This document shows positions 53,345 through 60,759 of a stretch of 64,000 bases of DNA, in pieces. The stretch spans positions 1 to 64,000 of the forward strand of contig DASZXK010000157.1 of the NCBI GenBank assembly GCA_035545855.1, written 5' to 3'. Below the pieces are notes generated by a model. It was given only the letters and a program-made list of their open reading frames with translations. It made no database searches and had not been told where the DNA came from. How positions within the stretch are numbered: position 1 is the stretch's first letter; the number at the start of each line of letters is the position of its first letter. Both the position numbers and the translations under genes were made by a program. This DNA comes from DASZVB01 sp035545855. Its GTDB lineage: Bacteria; Myxococcota_A; Polyangia; Polyangiales; Polyangiaceae.

Positions 53345-54228
53345 TTCTTCCCCCCGCCGACCGCGTGGGCGGCGTTGTCGATCGCCTGCTTCACCTTCTT
53401 GCTCCATTCCTTCGGCCATCGGTCCGCCACGTCCGCGAGGTACTTCCCGACCTCGCCCGTCCCGAGCTCGCGCATGCGCCCGACGAGCCGGATCTTCGCT
53501 TCGTCCGGGATGTCCGCGGGCGGACGGAAGAGCACCTGATCGAACCCCGTCACCATGACGTCGAACGGCACCTTGCCCGTGCGCTCGGCGAACTGCTCGC
53601 ACTCCTCCGGCTTGCAGAGCTGGCCGATGGCCGCCCCCGCTTCGCCGACGCCGTGGTCGAACGCCTTGAAGAGATCCTGGATGGCCTCGCGCGCGCCGAG
53701 CGCGCCGAGGCCCGTCGCGGCCGTCCCGCGCACCATGGCGTCCGAGCTCCGGAGCGCGACGCGGAGCGCGTCGACCGCGGCGACGCCCTTCGTCTTCAGG
53801 AGTGCGCGCACCGCCGCGTGGCGGAGGTCCGGCGCGCGGTGCTGCACGTACGGCGCGACCGCGGGGCTCAGCGACTCCGCCTTGAGCTTCCCGGCCGTCT
53901 TCAGCGCCTCTTCGAGGACCTTCTGCGAGCTTCCCCGCTGGAGGAGCGCGCCGACGAGTGGAGCCGCCGAAACGTTCCCGGAGTCCCCGATCTCCTGCAG
54001 CGCCGCGATCGCGTCGTCTTCGTCACCGGCCAGACGCTTCTCGAGCGCGGAGTCGACGGCGGGGGCCTGCTTCTCGGTCTTGTCCTTCGCTTTCTCGGAG
54101 CCCGATTTTCCGGCGGCCTCGGCGTTCGGCGCGAGGACCGCGAGGAACGCGACGAGGGCCGACGAGGCGCCCAGGGTGACGAGGCGAACGGGGCCGGCGG
54201 GGCGAACGGGTGAGGAGCGACGGTTCAT
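53341..54228 (-). CDS. secreted HEAT-repeat protein
   Basis: 295 residues. Signal peptide ~1-38 ending AEAAG, a charged Lys/Glu linker, then helical HEAT repeats (AVAPYVQHRAPDLRHAAVRALLKT, VAALRVALRSSDAMVRGTAATGLGALG-type). Cys pair KPEECEQF and others may be redox or structural. Its stop is inside the next gene's start, so it is co-translated with the propeller-HEAT lipoprotein. Probably a periplasmic scaffold. The module leads into the DUF2760/Hsp70 genes 48 bp beyond, possibly one long operon. Confidence 0.82.
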   Translation of the reverse strand: MNRRSSPVRPAGPVRLVTLGASSALVAFLAVLAPNAEAAGKSGSEKAKDKTEKQAPAVDSALEKRLAGDEDDAIAALQEIGDSGNVSAAPLVGALLQRGSSQKVLEEALKTAGKLKAESLSPAVAPYVQHRAPDLRHAAVRALLKTKGVAAVDALRVALRSSDAMVRGTAATGLGALGAREAIQDLFKAFDHGVGEAGAAIGQLCKPEECEQFAERTGKVPFDVMVTGFDQVLFRPPADIPDEAKIRLVGRMRELGTGEVGKYLADVADRWPKEWSKKVKQAIDNAAHAVGGGKK

Positions 54229-54306
54229 CGGCTTTTTCCCCTTATTTCCGCCATCGGATGTACCCTGCCGGTGCCGTCCGTGGCAAGCGAAGGCCCGATA
54301 CCGAAG

Positions 54307-54984
54307 ATGTCCGAAGGCGACGAGTTCATCGGGCTCCCACGCATCCGTCTCGAGCAGGTCCGCGACCTGTCACCCGACAGCGGGGAGGGGTTCCTCCGGC
54401 TCGTCCGCCGCGAGCTCGTGGCGCACTACCCCGACGGGTCCCGGAGCGAGCCGTTCGTCTACGACGAGGTGGACCGGCGCGCCATCGACGCCACGGTGAT
54501 TGCGGCCCATTTCGTGCGAAATGGCGAGCGGCGAGTCTATCTCCGGAGCGCCATCCGTCCCCCGCTCTACTTCCGGGACCCGGGCCGCGCCCCGGTTCCG
54601 GTTCCCGCTCGCGGAGGCGGGCTCTGGGAGCTCCCGGCCGGGCTCGTCGAGGTCTCCGAGCAGTCCCCCGAGGGGCTCCGGGCGAGTGCGGCGCGCGAGC
54701 TCGCCGAGGAAGCCGGGTTTTCGCTGCCGCCCGACCGGATGCTCCCCCTCGGCCCGAGCATGTACCCGTGCCCCGGGGTCCTCTCGGAGCGCCATTTCTA
54801 CTTCGAGGCGCTCGTGGACCCGGCTGCGCAGGAGAGTCCGTCGCTCGACGGCTCGGCGCTCGAGAAGGACGGGCGGGTCATCGACGTGTCGCTCGCGGCG
54901 GCGCTCGAGATGTGCCGCACCGGAGAGATCGAGGACGCGAAGACGGAGATCTGCCTCCGCCGTCTCGCGGAGCGCTACCCGTGA
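54307..54984 (+). CDS. Nudix hydrolase
   Basis: 225 residues from ATG 54307; an in-frame GTG at 54271 is possible but the extra 12 residues are not convincing. Nudix box: G-LVEVS-E then, after 11 rather than the usual 7 residues, RELAEEAGF. So the REUxEExGU core is intact but the first part carries a four-residue insertion (GLVEVSEQSPEG), seen in some ADP-ribose pyrophosphatase-like members. Upstream WELPAGLVE fits that branch. Likely hydrolyses ADP-ribose, NADH or a related nucleoside diphosphate. Overlaps NAD kinase by 4 bp, linking it to NAD metabolism. Confidence 0.85.
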   Translation: MSEGDEFIGLPRIRLEQVRDLSPDSGEGFLRLVRRELVAHYPDGSRSEPFVYDEVDRRAIDATVIAAHFVRNGERRVYLRSAIRPPLYFRDPGRAPVPVPARGGGLWELPAGLVEVSEQSPEGLRASAARELAEEAGFSLPPDRMLPLGPSMYPCPGVLSERHFYFEALVDPAAQESPSLDGSALEKDGRVIDVSLAAALEMCRTGEIEDAKTEICLRRLAERYP

Positions 54985-55868
54985 CGGCGCCGCGCGTCGT
55001 CGTCGTCGTGAAGCGGACGCTCTACGCGCGCTTCGTGGAGGACGAGAACGATCCGGTCGTCCGGCGGCTCCTCAGACGGAACGATCCGAGCGTCGCCCGG
55101 TGGCGGACCGCGCATCGCGAGCACCTCGGCACGCTCCACGAGGTGGAGCGGGCGCTCGATCGACTCTCTGCCCGTGTCTGGGTCGTGCACGGCCCTCGCG
55201 TCGTGTTCGACGCGAGCGACGCGGCGCTCGTCGTCACCGTCGGCGGTGATGGGACGCTCCTCGCCGCGTCCCACCACGTCGGTGCGGTGCCGATCCTCGG
55301 CGTGAACAGCTCCCCGAACTCGAGCGTCGGGTTCTTCTGCGGCTCCCGGAAGGAGAACGTCGCGGCGAAGCTCGAGAAGGCCCTCGACGGCGAGCTGCCC
55401 TCCGTCCGTCTTTCCCGCATGCGCGTCGCCGTGAACGGCCGCATCGTCTCCAGGCGCGTCCTGAACGAGGCCCTCTTCTCCCACACGATACCGGCGGCCG
55501 CGTCCCGGTATCTCCTCCGGCACGGGCGCCGCATGGAAGAGCAGGTCTCGAGCGGGTTCTGGATCAGCACCGCCGCGGGCTCGACGGGCGCGCTCCACTC
55601 GGCGGGCGGCAAGGTCATGCCCCTCGGCTCGAAGCGGCTCGAGGTCGTCGTCCGCGAGCCGCTCGCGCGCCACCGCTACAAGATGACGAACTTCTTCGTC
55701 GAGCCCGGGAGCGAGCTCACCGCGATCAACAAGATGCGGGACGCGCGACTCTTCCTGGACGGCCCGTTCCGGACGGTGAACGTGCACCTCGGGGATCAGG
55801 TGTCCTTCGCCGCGTCCGAGGAGCCCGTCCGGGTCCTCGGGCTCACGTCGAGACGCGGACGGCGCTGA
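54981..55868 (+). CDS. nadK: NAD kinase
   Basis: 295 residues from a GTG overlapping the Nudix stop (GTGA). Phosphorylates NAD to NADP. GGDGTLLAASHHV is the catalytic motif, with NSSPNSSVGFFC in the NE/D-like binding position (normally a N-x-G-x-x-G-F-L element) and STAAGSTGALHSAGG for NAD binding. The first ~70 residues, including PRVVVVVKRTLYARFV, are typical. The HGPRVVFDASDAALVVTVGGDGT continuity supports the call. The linked Nudix enzyme may adjust the NAD(P) or ADP-ribose pool. Confidence 0.9.
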   Translation: MTAPRVVVVVKRTLYARFVEDENDPVVRRLLRRNDPSVARWRTAHREHLGTLHEVERALDRLSARVWVVHGPRVVFDASDAALVVTVGGDGTLLAASHHVGAVPILGVNSSPNSSVGFFCGSRKENVAAKLEKALDGELPSVRLSRMRVAVNGRIVSRRVLNEALFSHTIPAAASRYLLRHGRRMEEQVSSGFWISTAAGSTGALHSAGGKVMPLGSKRLEVVVREPLARHRYKMTNFFVEPGSELTAINKMRDARLFLDGPFRTVNVHLGDQVSFAASEEPVRVLGLTSRRGRR

Positions 55869-55880
55869 AGGAAGCGGGGC

Positions 55881-57011
55881 TCAGGCCCGCGCTTCGCTTC
55901 GGGGCTGGGGACGCGTGTGCTCGCCGCGCTCGTACTCGGCGAAGAGCCGCCCCCACTGCGTGTCCCTCCGCCAGCGCTCGAAGGTCTCCCGGTCCTTCCG
56001 CGGCCACCGGTAATAGTCGTGATAGGCCTCGCTCCCGAAGATGAAGATGTTCACGAGGGGCGTGTGGAAGAACAGCTTCTGGAAGCGCTTCATCGGGCCG
56101 AACCACATGATGTCCCCGACGGTGCTCGCGGCGTTGTCCCCGACCGAAAATCCCCAGCTCTCGTTCGAGATGTCCGCGCCGACGATCTCGATGTCCCGCG
56201 GGTCCCCCACGCCGAGCTTGTCGTCGTGCGCGACCTTGATGAACTCGAGGCTCATCGGGTCGAAGCCCATCATCTTCGCGGCGACGGCGTCGATCGCCAC
56301 CTGGTCCGCGCTCGCGAGCATGTAGTCCTTGACGACCGGGAACATCGTGCGGGGGCCGGGGCCGTTGCCGCACGTGGTGCCGTCCATCAGGGCGAAGAGT
56401 CCGGAGTGGATCTCCTTCTGGATCGCGAGCAAGTCCACGAGCGTCCGGTGGATCCACGAGTGCGTGTAGTGCCGCTTCGTGCTGAGGAGGCCGCCGAAGG
56501 CGTTCTTCATGGCGCCCGTCGTGGTCGTGTAGATGTGGCACTTCACGGTCGGGAGATGAACGATGTTCTTCCCGAAGAAGTAGTCCGGGATCTTCACGCC
56601 CTCCGGGAAGATGTTCTGCAGCACGTGGAGGCGCGCCTTCGGGCGGAAATCCACCCACTTCATGTCCTCGTCGCGGAAGTTGTAGAGCACGGGGATCTTC
56701 TCGCTCTCGAAGATCGGCACGTACTTGTTCATGTCCTCGCCCTTGAAGGCGTTGGTCACGACCGTCTTGTTCTGGACGCAGACGACGTCCTGGTATCCCG
56801 CGTTCCGGAGCGCGCGCGTCACACCCTGGAGCTGCCACGGCGTCGTGTTCGCGCCGGGGAAGGGGTAGTGCCAGGAGATGTTGTCCTTCAGGATCGTCGT
56901 CGACTTCGGGTCGAGCGCCTGCTTCATCCCCGCTAGCTCACAGACGCGTTCGATGTCCGAGAGGATCGTTTCGGGCTTGACCTTGATGACGGCGACTTTG
57001 CTCTTGGCCAT
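55881..57011 (-). CDS. DUF362-family protein
   Basis: 376 residues from ATG 57011 (MAKSKVAVIKVKPETI). The family core is visible: TTILKDNISWHYPFPGANTTPWQLQGVTRALRNAGY, IVHLPTVKCHIYTTTTGAMKNAFGG, LASADQVAIDAVAAKMMGFD. DUF362 proteins often carry ferredoxin 4Fe-4S CxxCxxC parts; none is seen here. Only single Cys (CHIY, TTCGNG) are present. No signal peptide. Function unknown; a role in a redox or cofactor step was proposed for relatives with clusters. Divergent from a Cys-rich lipoprotein gene. Confidence 0.83.
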   Translation of the reverse strand: MAKSKVAVIKVKPETILSDIERVCELAGMKQALDPKSTTILKDNISWHYPFPGANTTPWQLQGVTRALRNAGYQDVVCVQNKTVVTNAFKGEDMNKYVPIFESEKIPVLYNFRDEDMKWVDFRPKARLHVLQNIFPEGVKIPDYFFGKNIVHLPTVKCHIYTTTTGAMKNAFGGLLSTKRHYTHSWIHRTLVDLLAIQKEIHSGLFALMDGTTCGNGPGPRTMFPVVKDYMLASADQVAIDAVAAKMMGFDPMSLEFIKVAHDDKLGVGDPRDIEIVGADISNESWGFSVGDNAASTVGDIMWFGPMKRFQKLFFHTPLVNIFIFGSEAYHDYYRWPRKDRETFERWRRDTQWGRLFAEYERGEHTRPQPRSEARA

Positions 57012-57205
57012 GGTTTCTTGCTGGTGCTCCTCTACGCGGGGCCGCGACTTATAGCATCTAGGCCGGTTTCCGTGGGTGGAGCGGGGAGTGTCGATGGAGG
57101 TTTCGAGGAGAGCAAGAACGGCAAAGGCGGGCGTTCCGCGGCGCGCGACGGCCCAGCGGGAGCGGCGTCGGCCGCGGAGCCTCGTGCTACTTTTCGACAA
57201 TCCCC

Positions 57206-58408
57206 ATGAAAAGCCTCCTTCCTCGGGTCGTCCTCGTGTGCCTCGCCGCCGCGGCGTGCAGTGAATCCCCGAAGGCTCGCCCGGTCGGCCCCGGGGGCGT
57301 CGGCTCGGGCGGAGCCGGCGGCGACTCGGTCGACGCGGGGACCTTCGAGACGGGCGGAGACGTCGGAAGCGGCGGACGCCGCCACCGGGACGCCGGGTCC
57401 AGCGGCGGATCGATCGCGGAGGACGGCGGCGCCCAGAACGGCGGAAGCGGCGCCGTGGACGCCTCGACGCCCGAGGACGCCGAGGCGCCGGTCGGAGACG
57501 TCCACGTTCCGCCGCCGGACGCGACGCCTCGGGTCTGTGCCCCCGTCCGGAACGTCACGGTATCCGGCACGCCGTGCCACGCCATGGCGGAGGCGATCTG
57601 CAGGCGACAGGAAGCGTGTCACCCGACGTACCTCTCGCTCGCGTCGGGCGATCTCGCGAGCTGCATCGAGCTCACCGCGCGCACGACGTGCGCGAAGTGG
57701 GACGTCGTGGGTCAGGTGTCTCCGAGCGCGAGCGACGTGAGCACGTGCGCCGCCGCGTACGCGAACGCGCCCTGCGACTGCACGCTGCTGGAGACGTGCC
57801 CCGCGTTCGGCCCCGTGCCGGGCACGCTGGCCGACGGCGCGTCGTGCTCGGTCGGGACGCAGTGCCAGGGCGGGCTCTGCTCCATCGGAGCGGCGGGTGG
57901 CTGCGGCCAGTGCGTCGCGGGGGCCGGGGAGGGAGACCCCTGCGTGTCCAGCTCGGCGTGCCGCGTCGGTCTCACGTGCAGCACCGACAAGCGCTGCGCC
58001 GTGCCCGCGGCTCGCGCGCACGTCTGCGCGAGCACGCGCGACTGCGCGGAGGGCCTCGTCTGTCGAACGGGCTACTGCCTGCCGCCGGTCGGAGAGCCCC
58101 TGGACTGCTCGAAGGATCCGGCCGTGTGCGATCTGGAGTCCGGCTACGCTTGCGTCGCGGGGAAGTGTTCCGCGGTCGTCGTGGCGGATCCCGGCGGCGG
58201 AGATTCCTCCTGCGGATTCGCAGGCGGCGCCGTGCATCTCTGTCCGGCGACGCACTACTGCGACGGCAGCGGCGTGTGTCAGCTCCGGGGGGACGTCGGT
58301 TCGACCTGCACGCCGGGCGGCGATCCCACCTGCAAGGGGACGCTCGCGTGCGATGGCGCCTCGAGCGAGTGCGCCGCCGTTCCGTCGCTCGATTGCAACC
58401 CGGGCTGA
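57206..58408 (+). CDS. Cys-rich lipoprotein, Dickkopf-like Cys pattern
   Basis: 400 residues. Signal MKSLLPRVVLVCLAAAAC with Cys18 as lipid site, then a long Gly/Ser/Ala-rich linker to ~100. An N-terminal helical Cys domain (~115-185: CHAMAEAICRRQEACHP, CIELTARTTCAKW) is followed by repeated Cys knots from ~205 (GASCSVGTQCQGGLC, GDPCVSSSACRVGLTC, CASTRDCAEGLVCRTGYC, HLCPATHYCDGSGVCQ). It parallels the 24522-25640 lipoprotein in layout and is probably a paralogue. Exposed surface protein of unknown ligand. Convergent with the cyclophilin gene. Confidence 0.85.
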   Translation: MKSLLPRVVLVCLAAAACSESPKARPVGPGGVGSGGAGGDSVDAGTFETGGDVGSGGRRHRDAGSSGGSIAEDGGAQNGGSGAVDASTPEDAEAPVGDVHVPPPDATPRVCAPVRNVTVSGTPCHAMAEAICRRQEACHPTYLSLASGDLASCIELTARTTCAKWDVVGQVSPSASDVSTCAAAYANAPCDCTLLETCPAFGPVPGTLADGASCSVGTQCQGGLCSIGAAGGCGQCVAGAGEGDPCVSSSACRVGLTCSTDKRCAVPAARAHVCASTRDCAEGLVCRTGYCLPPVGEPLDCSKDPAVCDLESGYACVAGKCSAVVVADPGGGDSSCGFAGGAVHLCPATHYCDGSGVCQLRGDVGSTCTPGGDPTCKGTLACDGASSECAAVPSLDCNPG

Positions 58409-58429
58409 CCGGAGCGTTCGGCCGTCAGC
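58404..58429. terminator. hairpin spanning both stop codons of convergent genes
   Basis: GCTGAC-c-GG (58404-58412) pairs with CC-GTCAGC (58422-58429), eight pairs with one bulged C. The two gene stops (TGA 58406-58408 on plus; 58425-58427 on minus) lie inside the arms. Probable shared terminator. Confidence 0.4.
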
Positions 58430-59369
58430 TCTTCGGCGCGCCCGGCTCGAAGCGTCCCATCACGCGGAAGAGCGCGAGCGCCGCGGCGAAGATCACGACC
58501 GCGGTCGCGCTCGCGGTCCGGTTCGTCTCCGGAACGAGGAGCGCGAAGCAGACGAGGAACCCCGCGAGCGCCGACAGGAGCGAGAGCGCGGCGGAGACGG
58601 TCGCGCCCTTCCGCCACGCGAACACGGCGGCCGCGAGCCCGAGTCCCGTCATGGCGCCCACGGCCCCGGCGAGCCCGCGATCCGAGGAGCCCGCACCCGC
58701 CTTCGGGGCCGCCGTCGACGGCGCGGTGCCGTCCGTCGTGATCTTCGTCGCGCTGCCCGCGGGACGGAGTCCGGGGCGCGGCTTGAACGTCGCGAGCTCT
58801 GCCGGTTCGAGGACCCGCGCGTGCGTCACCTCGATCCGGCGGAGCGGCCGCTTTCCTTCGTCCGCCGGCGCGTGCTCGATGAGCGAGACGACGTCCTTCC
58901 CGGTCTCCACTTCTCCGAACACCGTGTATTGCCCGTCGAGGTGAGGGGCGTCCACCGTGAGGACGGAGAAGGACGTCTCCCCGGCGTTCGGATCCTCGTT
59001 CGGGTGCGCGAGCGAGACCGAGTAGCGGCGATGCCGCACGGTCGGGCTCGCCTCGAGCGCGAGCTTGTGGATGAGCTTCCGCTGGTCCTCGGAGAGCGCC
59101 GTGGCGCGATCTTCGGCGGAAGAGAGCTGGATCACGAAGCCGGGCTCGACCCGGACGAAATGCGTGCCGTCGTAGACGCCGCCCCGCACGAGCTTCTCGA
59201 TCTGCTCCACGGTGTGCGGCGCGACGTCGGGGTAGAGTGCGAGGACCAGATCGCCCGCCGTCGTCTCGAGGACGACGCGCTCGGGGGCCTTTCGCGGGCC
59301 GTCGTCGGCGGCGACCGCGCCCGCGGCCGTGAGCGTCGCGGCGAGGACGACCGCGCCCGGGCGCCTCAT
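58425..59369 (-). CDS. cyclophilin-type prolyl isomerase fused to three membrane helices
   Basis: 314 residues. Signal peptide ~1-21, cyclophilin-like domain ~30-190 with LETTAGDLVLALYPDVAPHTVEQIEKLV, THFVRVEPGFVIQLSSAED (catalytic-Arg and FxxQ positions kept, but the usual GGD after Q reads LSS), and a QYTVFGEVETGKDVV strand near the end. A disordered link leads to three hydrophobic helices (~233-250, 256-275, 288-305). The extra membrane part is unusual for a bacterial cyclophilin. Probably a periplasmic foldase fixed to the inner membrane. Its ATG overlaps the upstream membrane-protein stop by 4 bp. Confidence 0.85.
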   Translation of the reverse strand: MRRPGAVVLAATLTAAGAVAADDGPRKAPERVVLETTAGDLVLALYPDVAPHTVEQIEKLVRGGVYDGTHFVRVEPGFVIQLSSAEDRATALSEDQRKLIHKLALEASPTVRHRRYSVSLAHPNEDPNAGETSFSVLTVDAPHLDGQYTVFGEVETGKDVVSLIEHAPADEGKRPLRRIEVTHARVLEPAELATFKPRPGLRPAGSATKITTDGTAPSTAAPKAGAGSSDRGLAGAVGAMTGLGLAAAVFAWRKGATVSAALSLLSALAGFLVCFALLVPETNRTASATAVVIFAAALALFRVMGRFEPGAPKS

Positions 59370-60475
59370 TCCGCAGGCTCCGCCGCGCGCGGCCCCAAGA
59401 GATTTCCGAGGGTGGTCATGAGGGGGCTCGAGACGCCCGGATTCTTCAGCTTCCAGATCACGCCGTCGACGAAGAAGTGATGAATCTGCACCGCCGCGAA
59501 GAGCACGCCCGTCGCGAACGGCAGGGCGACGCCGGCCGCGTCGGCCGCCAGGCGAGGCGTCGCCCAGAACAGCGCGATGCCGCCCGCCACGTTCTTGACC
59601 CACCAGCCGAGCGTCTCTCCGAAGAGCCGCGAGCGCGTGAGCCTCTCGCCGCGCGCCGTCTCCGCCATCTGCATCGCCCAGGCGATGAGCAGGTACTGGA
59701 GCGAGTGGAAGAACGGGACGAACTCCGCGAAGCTCTGGCGCGAGGGCCCCGCGACGAACCAGACGTACTGGCTCACCGCCGGGAGGAGCACGATCGGCGG
59801 GATCTTCCGCTTCTCTTTCCGCGCGTAGAGGGTGAGGAGCACGGCGAGGGCGATGCCGGAGAGCACGAGCAGCACCGTCACTCCCGTGACCGCCCACTCG
59901 GGGACACCGAGCGTGTCGTACGCGACGCCCCAGAAGTTCGCCTTCTGCCCCGCGCCCTCCGCGCGGATCGTCTGCATCACGAACGTGCCGTAGACGAAGG
60001 TGACGAGCGCGCGCCGCTCCCACGTGCCGATCGGCAGGCCCGCGCGTCGTGCGTAGAGGAGCGAGACGCCGACGGTCTGACCGCTGAAGTGATACGGCGA
60101 CCACAGCATGAAGAGATGCACGAACGCGGGCGCCAAGATCTTCGGCGAGACGAGCGCCATGCTGGTGAGGCCGAGCACCGCGACGGGCACGGCGAACGCC
60201 GTGAGCGGGTAGGAGCGAACGCCGGTCGTGCCTTGGTAGAGGCGATAGCTCGTCGCCGAGAAGTGCGGCCAGTTCACGACCCACATCAGCGCGGCTGCGG
60301 TGGAGATCACCGTGTCGGTGCGCTCCCCGCCGTGGAAGAGCCACAGCACCGCGAAGAGCAGGAGGGACGCGCCGCCGACGAAGAACGCGTCCACGGGCCC
60401 GCTCACGAAATAGAGTCCCCCGTTCCGCTTCGCGGCGAAGGCTTCTGGCGCGGACGGAACGTCGGAGGAAGGCAC
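59366..60475 (-). CDS. multi-pass membrane protein with conserved-looking His, unknown function
   Basis: 369 residues from a GTG at 60473-60475; a GTG at 60556 would add 27 Arg/Ser/Pro-rich residues, and neither has a strong ribosome site. About eight hydrophobic segments. Several His lie at helix ends: VVNWPHFSATSYRLY, WSPYHFSGQTVG, FFHSLQYLLIAW and IHHFFVDGVIWKLK. Such motifs suggest bound metal or cofactor in the membrane. Coupled by overlap to the cyclophilin-membrane fusion. No family name is safe. Confidence 0.75.
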   Translation of the reverse strand: MPSSDVPSAPEAFAAKRNGGLYFVSGPVDAFFVGGASLLLFAVLWLFHGGERTDTVISTAAALMWVVNWPHFSATSYRLYQGTTGVRSYPLTAFAVPVAVLGLTSMALVSPKILAPAFVHLFMLWSPYHFSGQTVGVSLLYARRAGLPIGTWERRALVTFVYGTFVMQTIRAEGAGQKANFWGVAYDTLGVPEWAVTGVTVLLVLSGIALAVLLTLYARKEKRKIPPIVLLPAVSQYVWFVAGPSRQSFAEFVPFFHSLQYLLIAWAMQMAETARGERLTRSRLFGETLGWWVKNVAGGIALFWATPRLAADAAGVALPFATGVLFAAVQIHHFFVDGVIWKLKNPGVSSPLMTTLGNLLGPRAAEPAE

Positions 60476-60586
60476 TCGAGAGCAGCTTACCGCTCGCCGC
60501 CCGGGCTCGCGTCGCGGAAGGCCGGAGGCGGCGAGCTCACGCCGAACGGAGGACACGCCGCAACCGTTGCAAACGTCGGAAACTTT

Positions 60587-60616
60587 TTGCGTGCCTGTGC
60601 CGAGCGCGCCTACACT
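60587..60616 (+). promoter_or_regulatory. candidate promoter for the Cys-rich repeat gene
   Basis: TTGCGT at 60587-60592, 18-bp spacer, TACACT at 60611-60616, in a locally T-rich patch. Predicted leader to the ATG is about 135 nt. By eye only. Confidence 0.35.
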
Positions 60617-60759
60617 GTCTCCGCCGGTTTTTCTGCGGCGTTCGGAGCCGGGTGCGCGCCGGGCCGTCGGGTGGCGCCTGGTAGGCTTCTTGCGATAAGC
60701 TCGATCGGATTTCCCTCGGCCTCGCGGCCCGACTCGGCCGCAGGGGTCCCCAGTACAGC

